53,109 nt of DNA from contig JAQXGO010000036.1 in the NCBI GenBank assembly GCA_029006755.1, positions 1-53,109 of the forward strand, given 5' to 3'. The notes beneath the pieces are model-generated. The model saw only the letters and a list, made by a program, of their open reading frames with translations, did not search any database and was not told the DNA's origin. Shown in pieces: positions 25,570-34,742 of this stretch (positions are counted from its first letter, which is position 1; each line of letters opens with the position of its first letter). Source of the DNA: Clostridia bacterium. GTDB taxonomy: Bacteria; Bacillota; Clostridia; UMGS1883; UMGS1540. Made by a program: the position numbers and the translations under genes.

Positions 25570-26742
25570 TTAATCGTGTCGAAGTGCATCAATCGGATTG
25601 AGCCGGGATGCCTTTTTGGCGGGTAGATAGCCGAAAATAATGCCGATTGCGGTCGAAACGGAGAAAGCAATCAAAATCGATTGCGGCGGCGTAACAACCT
25701 CGATGCCGATGATCTTAGAGGCGAAGGCTGCACCCACCATCCCCAAAAGAATTCCGATTACACCGCCTGCACCACTTGTGACACAAGCCTCTACAACAAA
25801 TTGTCCCAGTATATCCCAAGGGGTTGCCCCGAGGGATTTTCGGATGCCGATTTCTCGAATACGCTCGGTGACGGAAACCAGCATTATATTCATAATGCCG
25901 ATGCCCCCTACTAAAAGGGAGATGGCTGCAATGCCGACTAAGATGGTTGTCATAGTACCGATCAGTGAATTCAGCTCATCAACAATGGAAGTCAGATTCG
26001 TGACGGAGAAAAAGTCCTTTGAGCTGAACCTTTCGGTTAAAAAGTCCTCAAGAATCGTGGTGGCTTTATCAATGTGATCCTTATCCACCGCGCTGAAAAG
26101 ATAAGTGTTTATCTTAGAATAAGAAAGCTGCTGCGCAGTGGTATAGGGGATCAAAATCGCATTATCGGCACTATACTCTGTACTGTCACCGCTTTCTTTC
26201 AGTACGCCTACTACCGTGAAGGGCAAACCGTTTATGGAAAGCGTCTGCCCAATGGGATTTTGCTTATCAAACAGTTCAGAAACAAGATACGTGCCGATCA
26301 CACAGTTTTTCGTTCTCTCAGCAACATCAGCATAGGCGATATGCCGACCAAGCTGTACCTCCGAATCTTTGATTCTTTCGTAGTTTTCGCCTACACCGGT
26401 TGCAGAAGGCGTAACGTTTTTATTCCCGACTTTTACGGTGGCGGAAAAGGAAACGGAAGGAGAGGTATAAAGCAACGTATCTTCATTTTCTGCCATAAAA
26501 CTTTCAATATCTGCAGGGGAAACGCTGCGATTACCGCCGCGTCCGGATATATTGACGGTAATCAGGTTTGCACCGAGATCCTCGAAAGTGTTGACAACTT
26601 TATTGGTCAAGCCGCTCATAAGGCTTACCAGGATAATGACGGCGGCTATGCCGATAATAATACCAAGCATGGTTAAAAAGGAGCGCATTTTACTGGACGA
26701 AAGGCTTTTGAGCGCCAGCATAAAGGATTGGCGTATGTTCAT
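25570..26742 (-). CDS. ABC transporter permease, MacB/FtsX type
   Basis: A 390-residue permease with the MacB layout: one membrane segment near the N-terminus (LTMLGIIIGIAAVIILVSLM), a large extracytoplasmic domain (about 45-260), and three more segments at the C-terminus (ILVGIAAISLLVGGIGIMNIMLVSV; ACVTSGAGGVIGILLGM; ILIAFSVSTAIGIIFGYLPA). The EIGIRKSLGA coupling motif is present. These proteins work as mechanotransmitters with a separate ATPase and adaptor and export peptides, drugs or lipoproteins. Its ATG overlaps the ATPase stop (ATGA). The substrate is unknown. Confidence 0.92.
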   Translation of the reverse strand: MNIRQSFMLALKSLSSSKMRSFLTMLGIIIGIAAVIILVSLMSGLTNKVVNTFEDLGANLITVNISGRGGNRSVSPADIESFMAENEDTLLYTSPSVSFSATVKVGNKNVTPSATGVGENYERIKDSEVQLGRHIAYADVAERTKNCVIGTYLVSELFDKQNPIGQTLSINGLPFTVVGVLKESGDSTEYSADNAILIPYTTAQQLSYSKINTYLFSAVDKDHIDKATTILEDFLTERFSSKDFFSVTNLTSIVDELNSLIGTMTTILVGIAAISLLVGGIGIMNIMLVSVTERIREIGIRKSLGATPWDILGQFVVEACVTSGAGGVIGILLGMVGAAFASKIIGIEVVTPPQSILIAFSVSTAIGIIFGYLPAKKASRLNPIDALRHD

Positions 26743-27425
26743 TTTGCGTCCTCCTTTACGATGTCCGATATGATCTTCCCATCCTGAATTCGTACGATAC
26801 GCGGAATCTCTTGCGCGATGGAATTGTCATGAGTAATCAGAACAACGGTTGTGCCGTCTTCATGCAGCTGCCGCATGAAGGCCAGCACTTCCCGACCGGT
26901 TTTAGAATCCAAAGCGCCGGTTGGTTCATCAGCCAAAATAACGGAGGGATTTCCTGCTAATGCACGAGCAATGGAAACACGCTGCTGTTGCCCACCGGAA
27001 AGCTGGCTGGGCAGCTTTTTGGCACGGTCGGCAATGCCGACACGGTCTAAGGATTCCATTGCCATCTGCCGCCTTTTTCCACTCGGAATGCCCCGATATA
27101 AAAGGGGAAGCTCAACATTTTCCAAAATGCTTAATTTCGGAATTAAGTTGTACTGCTGAAAAACAAAGCCGAGCTCCTGGTTCCGAATATGGGCAAGCTC
27201 CTTTTCACGCATGGTACTTACATCCGTACCGTTTAAATAATAGGTGCCTTTGGTCGGCACATCCAAACATCCAATAATATTCATACAAGTGGATTTACCG
27301 GAACCGGAGGAACCGACGATTGAAACAAACTCTCCTTTGGCAACATGGAGGGAAATACCATCCAGTGCGCGGATCTCACTGTCACCATCGGAATAAATCT
27401 TATAAATATCCGTTAGATTAATCAT
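26739..27425 (-). CDS. ABC transporter ATPase, MacB/LolD type
   Basis: A 228-residue ATPase with Walker [10 protein letters not shown] (about 38-46), signature [15 protein letters not shown], Walker [13 protein letters not shown] and switch His in LITHD. It is the partner of the following permease, with which it shares a 4-base overlap, and of the preceding adaptor 12 bases upstream. The ribosome site is GGAGG. It powers the tripartite-like exporter. Confidence 0.95.
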   Translation of the reverse strand: MINLTDIYKIYSDGDSEIRALDGISLHVAKGEFVSIVGSSGSGKSTCMNIIGCLDVPTKGTYYLNGTDVSTMREKELAHIRNQELGFVFQQYNLIPKLSILENVELPLLYRGIPSGKRRQMAMESLDRVGIADRAKKLPSQLSGGQQQRVSIARALAGNPSVILADEPTGALDSKTGREVLAFMRQLHEDGTTVVLITHDNSIAQEIPRIVRIQDGKIISDIVKEDAK

Positions 27426-27437
27426 ATAAGGCCTCCG

Positions 27438-29171
27438 TTAGCGCATGCCGCCCGGTGCACCGCCCGGGGCGCCGCCTGGCATGCCGCCTGTAGCAGCATT
27501 ATGCATGCGCATTGCATCCATGTTATTCATCATGGCGGCTTCCGATGCATCCGTCATTTCAACTTTGCCCTCGCCGGAAATGTCCGGCAGAAGAAGGGTA
27601 TCCCCTTCGCGCAAACCATTTGTTACCTCCATATAGTTGCTGTCGGAAATGCCGGTTTCAATATAAACATAATGATAGCCTGTTGGTGCATCTTCCGGCA
27701 TCTTTACAGCACCGGAAGCGGAAGGGGCAGAAACTGTATTTTCACTGCCGCCATCCTGCACTAAGACCCAGTTGCCGCGTTTTATGGCGGAGATCGGAAT
27801 AGTCAAAATATCTGTGCGGGATTCTGTAATAATCGTTGCACTGACATTCATACCGGGAATGAGCCCGCTGTTTTCGTTTCCGTCCAGCACCACCTTTACG
27901 GGGTAGGAGGTTACACCATTGGAAGAAGTACCCACAATGCTCACGTTATCTACATGCCCATGGAATGTCTGTTCGGGAAAGGCATCTGCAGTAATGGTTA
28001 CATCCTGTCCTTCAGACACGTTTGCAATATCCAATTCGTCAACATTCATGCTAAAGGTGAGGGTGGAAAGGTCGGCAATAATTGCCATAGATGATGCTTT
28101 GCTGTTTGCACCGGAATCCAGTTTATCACCGGCCTTCACATTTTTCTGAATGATTTTGCCGTCAATCGGCGCAGTAATTTGATAATCCTTCATCTGATCA
28201 CGCGTGTTGTTCAGGCTGCGCTGTGCATCGTTTAGAGAAATACGGCTTCTTTCTGCGTTATTTGTAATCGTATCACTGGAAAGATAACACAAGACGTTGC
28301 CGGTGGAAACATGGTCGCCATTATGTACAGAAAGGTTATTCACAGTGCCGCCTACATTGGCGGTTAAAAATCTGGTTTCAGCATAGTCGAAGGTGCCGGG
28401 AGCATTACAGGCAAAGCCTTGCACCGTCGCGGTAGCCGTTGCATCCTTGGTGATACCGCCGGGGTTTGTTACGGCAATTTCTACAGTGCTGACGATTGCA
28501 CCGGTACTGCCGACTGTCGTGCCGGAAGCAATGCTTTTTACAGAACCATGCAGAAGCGAGGACGGAGAATTCGTGGGGACAACCGTTGCTGTAGCGCCGA
28601 TCAATAGCTGCTGTGCATCCGAGGCCAAAAATGGAACGGTCAGCAGCATGGTATCCGAATTTACAATGTCTGCAATTTTAGCACCGGCATTGATTTCGTC
28701 CCCGTCTTTTACATATAAAGCCGTAATTGTACCGTTAATCGGTGCGGTAACGGTCTGGTCTGCAACGCTCTGCATGGATTCATTATAAGAGATTCTGGCA
28801 GAGGCTACGCTGGATTCGGCTTTTTCAATATTATAGTTTAGGTTAGTGCTGTCAATGGTGTATAAAAGATCACCTTTTTTAACCATGTCCCCTTCCTCGA
28901 AGGTGTCGGACATGATTTCACCCGTGGCAAGGGCACTGATGGTATACTGGTCAATTGCCTCAATTGTGCCGGTACCTTCAATCGTTTTCACAATGTCGCC
29001 CCGGTTTACGGTGGCAGTAAGCTGCGTTGGACTTTCTGCTTTTTTGCCTTTTGAGGAAACAATAGAGAATATAACAAAAAAGAGCACAAGCACGACTGCA
29101 AGTATCCACAAAATATGCTTGATTTTGGGCTTCCATTTTGGGTTTGCGGAAGCAGATGTTGATTTCGTCAC
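27438..29171 (-). CDS. HlyD/MacA-family adaptor (membrane fusion protein)
   Basis: A 577-residue adaptor, longer than the usual 370-420. One membrane segment (about 20-40) is followed by a biotinyl-lipoyl-like half (TVNRGDIVKTIEGTGTIEA), then a second pair of such halves (NLSVHNGDHVSTGNVLCYL; ITAPIDGKIIQKNVKAGDKL), so the hairpin region looks duplicated. The C-terminal barrel has IPISAIKRGNWVLVQDGG, and the end is a short Gly/Pro/Met repeat (GGMPGGAPGGAPGGMR). Start GTG at 29171 behind AAGGAGG. It precedes the ATPase, permease and SLH genes in one operon with a consensus promoter. In a one-membrane cell it would link the permease to the wall or to the SLH protein. Confidence 0.88.
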   Translation of the reverse strand: MTKSTSASANPKWKPKIKHILWILAVVLVLFFVIFSIVSSKGKKAESPTQLTATVNRGDIVKTIEGTGTIEAIDQYTISALATGEIMSDTFEEGDMVKKGDLLYTIDSTNLNYNIEKAESSVASARISYNESMQSVADQTVTAPINGTITALYVKDGDEINAGAKIADIVNSDTMLLTVPFLASDAQQLLIGATATVVPTNSPSSLLHGSVKSIASGTTVGSTGAIVSTVEIAVTNPGGITKDATATATVQGFACNAPGTFDYAETRFLTANVGGTVNNLSVHNGDHVSTGNVLCYLSSDTITNNAERSRISLNDAQRSLNNTRDQMKDYQITAPIDGKIIQKNVKAGDKLDSGANSKASSMAIIADLSTLTFSMNVDELDIANVSEGQDVTITADAFPEQTFHGHVDNVSIVGTSSNGVTSYPVKVVLDGNENSGLIPGMNVSATIITESRTDILTIPISAIKRGNWVLVQDGGSENTVSAPSASGAVKMPEDAPTGYHYVYIETGISDSNYMEVTNGLREGDTLLLPDISGEGKVEMTDASEAAMMNNMDAMRMHNAATGGMPGGAPGGAPGGMR

Positions 29172-29275
29172 AAGAAGACCTCCTTCATTTTTGCAGCATT
29201 TTTATACACACCAAAATGGCAGTTTTATGCGGATGATGAACAAAAACGCACACAATCCATATTGCCAATGTAGAC

Positions 29276-29304
29276 ATTTTATGCTTGAATTCTGTTTGTG
29301 TCAA
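29276..29304 (-). promoter_or_regulatory. Sigma-A promoter of the adaptor-exporter-SLH operon
   Basis: Minus strand TTGACA (29304-29299), 17-base spacer, TAAAAT (29281-29276), about 105 bases upstream of the GTG start. The long leader has no obvious riboswitch. Confidence 0.8.
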
Positions 29305-29372
29305 GAGATATGTGCAGGATTTACAATTTGTTCAAGAGTTTTTACAAAAAAGTTCAAAAGTCTTCGGTTGTT

Positions 29373-30152
29373 TTAAATAAAAATGCGGAAGGTTGCAAAG
29401 TTTCGCCCTTTGCGGCTTTGTCCGCCTATCTCTGTCAGAATGGCACGTCCATGTCCCTGCCATTTCAGCTTATCGCCGGCGGAAACAGCTTGTCCGCTTT
29501 TGGAAACCGGCAGATCATTGATATAGACAAGTCCATGCGCAATGGCCTCGGCGGCAAGGGCACGGGATACAGTAAAAGCGGCCGCAATGGCTGCATCTGC
29601 CCGAAGCGAAGCAAGAGTGACGGTTTTTTCCCTGGTCGCCTGTAATGGCAAAGAAAGCGCAGAAAGAGGGAGAATTTCCGTACTTAGAGAAACACGGCCG
29701 GCACTGCAATAATTGGATAAAAAGTAATTTTCCAAATCCTTGCGTATCAAAAGCTGTGCGCCTCCCGGTGAAACTAAAATATCGCCGATCCCATCCCTGG
29801 AAAGACCAAGACCTATGGCACTGCCGAGGTAATCCCGATGAGTAGGGGGTTTAGGGGCGTGGTGGGAAACCTGCAGCAGTGAAATTGCTTCTGTCGGCGC
29901 CTCTTCCAAATAGTCGGGCAGAAAAAAAGCCATTTTGCGTTCCGCTTCCGGGTAACCGCCCCAAAGAATCGGCTTTACGGCAAAATGGGAGAGATGCTGC
30001 AGAAGAAGCCCTTGTTGATGGGCATCTAAAAAATGGGATGCTGTGTAAATGTTTTTATTTAGACATGCATTTTGCTTGTCCAAAATATAGGATAAAAATC
30101 GGCGATCCTCATCGTTTTGCGCGAGTTTCAAAAACTGTTCCTTGTTTACCAT
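29373..30152 (-). CDS. ylmH: S4-domain RNA-binding protein YlmH
   Basis: A 259-residue protein with an N-terminal region (about 1-70) typical of YlmH and a C-terminal S4 RNA-binding domain (about 175-240, with VSRALAAEAIAHGLVYIND, PVSKSGQAVSAGD). YlmH binds ribosomal 50S particles and has been linked to ribosome quality control and cell division. I start at ATG 30152, seven bases after GAAGG; a start eight codons upstream has weaker support. In most Bacillota ylmH is in the ftsZ-ylmFGH-divIVA cluster, but here it stands alone, divergent from dut. Confidence 0.88.
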   Translation of the reverse strand: MVNKEQFLKLAQNDEDRRFLSYILDKQNACLNKNIYTASHFLDAHQQGLLLQHLSHFAVKPILWGGYPEAERKMAFFLPDYLEEAPTEAISLLQVSHHAPKPPTHRDYLGSAIGLGLSRDGIGDILVSPGGAQLLIRKDLENYFLSNYCSAGRVSLSTEILPLSALSLPLQATREKTVTLASLRADAAIAAAFTVSRALAAEAIAHGLVYINDLPVSKSGQAVSAGDKLKWQGHGRAILTEIGGQSRKGRNFATFRIFI

Positions 30153-30185
30153 AGCTCTACCTTCTTTTATATTCATTCTAATTTT

Positions 30186-30214
30186 ATTTTAGCATAGTTC
30201 ATGGAAAAAAACAA
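30186..30214 (-). promoter_or_regulatory. Promoter of ylmH
   Basis: Minus strand TTGTTT (30214-30209), 17-base spacer, TAAAAT (30191-30186). Confidence 0.55.
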
Positions 30215-30241
30215 ATAAAGTAGAGGAATTTAAAAAATACC

Positions 30242-30271
30242 TTTACTTTTGCGCCTGTTTTATTATATAAT
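30242..30271 (+). promoter_or_regulatory. Promoter of the dut-maf-mre operon
   Basis: TTTACT (30242-30247), 18-base spacer, TATAAT (30266-30271), 24 bases before the dut start. Confidence 0.65.
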
Positions 30272-30295
30272 GAAAAGAAAAAGGATTGCAAGAAT

Positions 30296-30727
30296 ATGGA
30301 AATGAAAATCAAGTGCCTGCGCGGTACGAAGCCGCCGTTTTATGCAACAAACGGAGCGGCGGGTCTTGACCTTGTGGCAGCAATAGACAAAGAGATGCAA
30401 CTTGAGCCTGCAAAACGCGTGATGGTGCCAACGGGGATTGCGGTCGCCATTCCCGAAGGCTATGTAGGGCTTGTGTATGCCCGTAGTGGGCTCTCTACGC
30501 GGCAGGGGATTACCCTGACGAACTGTGTGGGCGTAATAGATAGTGATTATCGGGGCGAAATTGTGTGTAGTCTGATTCATTTGGGGCAGGAACCGTATAC
30601 GATTCGGCCGGGAGATCGGATTGCCCAACTGGTATTGACGCCTGCACCGCAAGCGGCTTTGCATGTAGTGGAGGTTTTACCCCAAACCGAGAGAGGAGAG
30701 GGCGGCTTTGGATCAACAGGGAAATAA
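30296..30727 (+). CDS. dut: dUTP diphosphatase (dUTPase)
   Basis: Hydrolyses dUTP to dUMP and pyrophosphate, keeping uracil out of DNA and supplying the dTMP path. The 143-residue trimeric enzyme carries all five motifs: GAAGLDL, YARSGLSTR, GVIDSDYRGEI with the catalytic Asp, DRIAQLVL, and the glycine-rich C-terminus RGEGGFGSTGK. Start ATG behind AAGGA. It overlaps maf by 20 bases. Confidence 0.96.
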   Translation: MEMKIKCLRGTKPPFYATNGAAGLDLVAAIDKEMQLEPAKRVMVPTGIAVAIPEGYVGLVYARSGLSTRQGITLTNCVGVIDSDYRGEIVCSLIHLGQEPYTIRPGDRIAQLVLTPAPQAALHVVEVLPQTERGEGGFGSTGK

Positions 30728-31277
30728 GCTTGTGTTAGCTTCTGCGTCACCGCGGCGTTTAGAAATCTTAAAAGAAGCCGGGCTTTCTTTTACCGTGCGC
30801 CCGGTGGAGATTGATGAGAAGATGGAAAGCTATCTCTCACCACGGCTTGCCGTGCAGCTTTTGGCTTGCAAAAAGGCGGCAGCTGCAGCCGGAAAGGAAA
30901 AAGAGATTATCATTGGCGCGGATACAATTGTTGTAGACGGTCATACAATTTTAGGAAAACCGGCAGACGAGGCAGAAGCCTTTACAATGCTACGGCAACT
31001 TTCCGGCAAAACACATGCAGTGTTAACCGGCGTAGCGGTACTGCGAACAGCAGATGGACGCATGTGCTCCTGTTGCGAGGAAACTGCCGTTACCTTTAAA
31101 GCACTGACGGATGCAGAAATTGAGGCCTATATCGCGACAGGAGAGCCGATGGACAAGGCCGGCGCGTATGGTATTCAGGGCGAGGGCGGTAAGCTGGTAC
31201 TAAAAACGGAGGGGGATTTCCGCAATGTAGTAGGTTTGCCTTTGCAGGCGCTCTTACAGCTTTTGGAAGAAATGTAG
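30708..31277 (+). CDS. maf: Maf-family nucleoside triphosphate pyrophosphatase
   Basis: A house-cleaning pyrophosphatase that removes non-canonical or excess nucleotides, linked to septum control. The 189 residues have the signature LASASPRRLEIL (about 9-20), IIGADTIVVDG, KTHAVLTGVAV and the conserved GAYGIQGEGG loop. It starts with TTG at 30708, inside the dut end, preceded by GAGAGGAGAGG. Its place just before mreCD is typical, but mreB is not between. Confidence 0.95.
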   Translation: MDQQGNKLVLASASPRRLEILKEAGLSFTVRPVEIDEKMESYLSPRLAVQLLACKKAAAAAGKEKEIIIGADTIVVDGHTILGKPADEAEAFTMLRQLSGKTHAVLTGVAVLRTADGRMCSCCEETAVTFKALTDAEIEAYIATGEPMDKAGAYGIQGEGGKLVLKTEGDFRNVVGLPLQALLQLLEEM

Positions 31278-31285
31278 GTGTTATT

Positions 31286-32110
31286 ATGGGAAACTTTTTT
31301 AAAAGTAAATTCTTTATTATACTACTGATTGTCACGGCTGTTATACTTATTCTGATGGCGGTATCGACTTTGGTTACCGACAAGGCAACAGTGGCAGAGG
31401 ATGCAATTGGCGTGGTAACAACACCAGTGCAGCGGATTTTTCGCAGCATCGGAGACAGCACAGCAAACTTTTTCAGCTGTTTTAAGTCCAATAGCCAGTA
31501 CCGCAAGGAAAATGCGGCACTGCAAGAAAAGATTGCAGCGCTTGAGGAAGAAACACGCGAATGCTATAAATTGCGCAATGAAAATGAAAGATTGCGCAGT
31601 CTTTTATCTCTCAAAGAATTCCATACAGAATATGAAATGGTAGGCGCACGGGTTGTGGCAAAGGATGCCGGTAATTGGTATAATGCTTTTAAAATTGACA
31701 AAGGAACAAATGACGGCCTTAAAAAGAATGACATTGTTCTGGCGGATAAAGGACTTGTCGGTTATATCTACGAGGTGGGGACAACATGGAGCAGTGTGAT
31801 TTCTGTGATCGATTCGAAGAGTGCCATTGGCTGTGCCATTGAACGTACCGGGGATACAGCGGTCGTGGAAGGCAGCATTGTACACATGAACGAGGGCGTA
31901 TGCAAGCTATCCTATTTGTCCAGAGAAGCGCAGGTTACGGAAGGGGATTTTATAGAAACTTCCGGATTGGGCGGCATATATCCGGAAGGTCTTTTGATCG
32001 GGAAAATAAAAAGCCTTTCCGTTGATTCGCAAGGATTATACTATGAGGCCATTGTGGAGCCGGCAGTAGATTTCAGCCGAGTGGCAGAGGTTTTAGTGAT
32101 TCGGAAATAG
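31286..32110 (+). CDS. mreC: Rod-shape-determining protein MreC
   Basis: A 274-residue cell-shape protein: one N-terminal membrane segment (about 10-30), a coiled-coil (about 65-105, with KENAALQEKIAALEEETREC), then an extracytoplasmic double beta-barrel (110-274, with GARVVAKDAGNWYNAFKIDKG and GVVGYI-like repeats). MreC connects MreB, MreD, PBP2 and RodA in lateral wall synthesis. mreD follows after 14 bases. Confidence 0.94.
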   Translation: MGNFFKSKFFIILLIVTAVILILMAVSTLVTDKATVAEDAIGVVTTPVQRIFRSIGDSTANFFSCFKSNSQYRKENAALQEKIAALEEETRECYKLRNENERLRSLLSLKEFHTEYEMVGARVVAKDAGNWYNAFKIDKGTNDGLKKNDIVLADKGLVGYIYEVGTTWSSVISVIDSKSAIGCAIERTGDTAVVEGSIVHMNEGVCKLSYLSREAQVTEGDFIETSGLGGIYPEGLLIGKIKSLSVDSQGLYYEAIVEPAVDFSRVAEVLVIRK

Positions 32111-32124
32111 CAGGAGGAATATGC

Positions 32125-32625
32125 ATGAGGCATATATGGAAGGGATTGGTGCTGTTTTTTGCATTTGTTTTAGATACAACACTTGGCACCTATATCGAAG
32201 TATTTGGGATAGCCCCGTCTTTTCTTTTGGTCTGCGTGGTTGCAATGGCCATGGTGACTACACCTGCGGAGGCGGGAATATACGGCTTTATAGCAGGGGC
32301 GTTCATGGATGTGTACTGGGGAAGAGTCTTTGGATTTTATACGCTCTTGTTCTTGTATTCTGCGCTTATGGCCAGAGCGTTTTTAGAGTTTGTGTATAAA
32401 AACACACCGACGATTACAGCAGGGATTACTTTTGCGTCATCCCTTTTCTGCAATACGATACTGTGCCTTTTGCGCTTCACGGTATGGGGTGAGGGTAACT
32501 TTTTGTATGCGCTGTTTCGACTGATTATTCCTACTGCAGCATATACAGCCATTGTGCAGATGCTGTTATTTTACCCCATTTCCATTCTTGCAAAGCCGAA
32601 AGAGGAGAGGAGGACGCGGCTATGA
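32125..32625 (+). CDS. mreD: Rod-shape-determining protein MreD
   Basis: A 166-residue integral membrane protein with five or six hydrophobic segments, including LVLFFAFVLDTTLGTYIEVF and GIYGFIAGAFMDVYWGRVF, typical of MreD. It is part of the elongasome. The start is ATG at 32125, six bases after AGGAGGA. Its stop overlaps the PBP2 start (ATGA). Confidence 0.9.
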   Translation: MRHIWKGLVLFFAFVLDTTLGTYIEVFGIAPSFLLVCVVAMAMVTTPAEAGIYGFIAGAFMDVYWGRVFGFYTLLFLYSALMARAFLEFVYKNTPTITAGITFASSLFCNTILCLLRFTVWGEGNFLYALFRLIIPTAAYTAIVQMLLFYPISILAKPKEERRTRL

Positions 32626-34643
32626 AGCGATATCGCTTTATCTATTTTTTAGTGGCATGCTTTGTGTTTGCCGTGGTCTGCCGTCTAATTAATTTGCAGG
32701 TGATCAATGGCAAGGCGTATTTGGAGGAAAGCCGCATGCATCTTGTCAAAACCAGTACGATTAAAGCACCACGTGGAGAAATACTGGACAGAAGCGGGAA
32801 GGCAATGGTGACGAACGAAACCGTTTTCGCGATACGCCTCTATAAAATAGCGGACATGGAGGAAGAAGCACTCAATCAGCTCCTGTTTCGGCTTATACAG
32901 GAAGTGGAAGCAGACGGTGTGGCGATTACAGATAGCTTGCCTATTGTAAAAGGCGCCTATACCATTGAGGGAGAGAAGCTGGAAAAGTGGCTGAAGAGTT
33001 ACGGCATAGGGGAGAATGCAGATGCTGAAACGGCACTTTTGTTCTTTAAAGACCGCTATGGGATCAATAACAACCTGTCCGGAGAAGAGCTGCGCAAGCA
33101 GATTGGGATTCGGTACGAAATGGAGCAAACCGGCTTTTCTGCGCGGACACCCTATACGGTTGCCGAGGGTATCTCCAACACGTTGATGACAAAGCTGAAG
33201 GAACAAAAGTTAGATTTCCCCGGCGTGGTCATTGAAACCTCACCCATGCGGCGGTTTACAAGCGGCACAGCCTGCGCACATGTATTGGGACGCGTTGATA
33301 AGCTATACAAAGAAGAATACGAACAACTGAAAGATAAAAACTATTCCATGAACGATGTGATTGGGAAGCAAGGCATAGAACGCTATTTAGAAGATGATTT
33401 GCGTGGCACGGACGGGCTGAACCGTGTGGAACAAAGCATTGACGGGCAAAGTGTGACTACGGTGGAAGAAAAGCCTGCCAAAAAGGGGAATAATGCAGTG
33501 CTCACGCTGGATTTAAAACTGCAGCAAAGTGCGGAAAAAGCGCTGGCGGATGCTTTGCAGTATGTAAGAGAACAAAGTGTCTACGAAAATGGGGAGGGCG
33601 CCAACGCGACCAATGGGGCGCTTTGTGCGGTGGATGTGAATAGCGGAGAAATACTGGCACTGGTTTCTTATCCCAGTTATAACCCGGCAACGTTCAATGC
33701 AGACTATGAAAGCTTGCGGACAGACAGCCGTGCCCCGATGTTTAATCGTGCGATCGGCGGCGCGTATGAGCCGGGATCCACATTTAAAATGGCAACGGCA
33801 ATTTCGGCCCTGGAAGAAGGTGTCATTACCCCGACGGATACAATTGTTGACGAAGGGATTTATAAGTTTTATGATGATTACCAGCCGGCTTGCTGGATCT
33901 ATAGAGGTACAGGACAAACACATGGCGCCGTAAACGTATCCGAGGCACTGAAACATTCCTGCAATTACTTCTTTTATGATATTGGCAGACGGACAACGAT
34001 TGAAAAAATGAATTTTTATGCAAAAGAATTGGGCCTTGGAACAGCAACCGGTATAGAACTGTCCGAGGAGGAAAATTTAGGGAAGCTGGCAGGCCCTGCC
34101 CAAAGCGAGAAAGACGGAGAAACGTGGATGCCCGGCGATACGTTGCAGTATGCCATTGGGCAATCGAAGAACCTGTTTACTCCATTGCAGCTTGCCAATT
34201 ATCTTGCAACAATTGTAAACGGCGGCACACGGTATCGGACGCACCTTGTAAAGGCGGTACGCGATTCTGAAACCGGAGCGCTTTTGCGGGAGGAGAAGCC
34301 CACCGTTCTGTCCCGTTTGAACATTAAGGAAGAGAATAGACGGGCTATTATGGAAGGCATGCGTGACGTTGTTGAACTGGGTACAGCCAGCACGGTTTTT
34401 AAAGATTTCAATGTAGCAGTTGGCGGTAAAACGGGTACGGCTGAGGTCCCCGGCAAGGCGGACAATGCGATATTTGTAGGCTTTGCCCCGTATGATAATC
34501 CGCAGATAGCGGTATGCGTGGTATTGGAAGAAGGCGTGCATGGCGCAAACGCAGGCCGTGCAGTGCGCGATGTATTGGATACCTACTTTAATAGCGAGGT
34601 AGAAGCGGCAGAGGTAGAAAAAACAAATGTGTTATTGCCATAA
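32622..34643 (+). CDS. mrdA: Penicillin-binding protein 2 (elongasome transpeptidase)
   Basis: A 673-residue class B PBP, which cross-links peptidoglycan during elongation. After an N-terminal membrane segment (about 5-22) comes the PBP dimer domain (about 40-270), with the RGEILDRSG motif, then the transpeptidase domain with all three active-site motifs: SxxK at Ser386 (EPGSTFK), SxN in KHSCNYFFY and KTG at Lys603 (GGKTGTAEVPG). It is coupled to mreD by a 4-base overlap. The usual rodA partner is not next to it. Confidence 0.95.
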   Translation: MKRYRFIYFLVACFVFAVVCRLINLQVINGKAYLEESRMHLVKTSTIKAPRGEILDRSGKAMVTNETVFAIRLYKIADMEEEALNQLLFRLIQEVEADGVAITDSLPIVKGAYTIEGEKLEKWLKSYGIGENADAETALLFFKDRYGINNNLSGEELRKQIGIRYEMEQTGFSARTPYTVAEGISNTLMTKLKEQKLDFPGVVIETSPMRRFTSGTACAHVLGRVDKLYKEEYEQLKDKNYSMNDVIGKQGIERYLEDDLRGTDGLNRVEQSIDGQSVTTVEEKPAKKGNNAVLTLDLKLQQSAEKALADALQYVREQSVYENGEGANATNGALCAVDVNSGEILALVSYPSYNPATFNADYESLRTDSRAPMFNRAIGGAYEPGSTFKMATAISALEEGVITPTDTIVDEGIYKFYDDYQPACWIYRGTGQTHGAVNVSEALKHSCNYFFYDIGRRTTIEKMNFYAKELGLGTATGIELSEEENLGKLAGPAQSEKDGETWMPGDTLQYAIGQSKNLFTPLQLANYLATIVNGGTRYRTHLVKAVRDSETGALLREEKPTVLSRLNIKEENRRAIMEGMRDVVELGTASTVFKDFNVAVGGKTGTAEVPGKADNAIFVGFAPYDNPQIAVCVVLEEGVHGANAGRAVRDVLDTYFNSEVEAAEVEKTNVLLP

Positions 34644-34684
34644 ACATGCGTAGTTGTAAAGAAAGTAAAAACCAGATAAAATAC

Positions 34685-34713
34685 TGGACTAATTTCGTAA
34701 TATATGGTATACT
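34685..34713 (+). promoter_or_regulatory. Promoter of the minD-mgsA-HAD-engB unit
   Basis: TGGACT (34685-34690), 17-base spacer, TATACT (34708-34713), 30 bases before the minD start; the operon from dut may also read through. Confidence 0.55.
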
Positions 34714-34742
34714 ATCTTTGTATAAGGGAAATGGAGGAAGAT

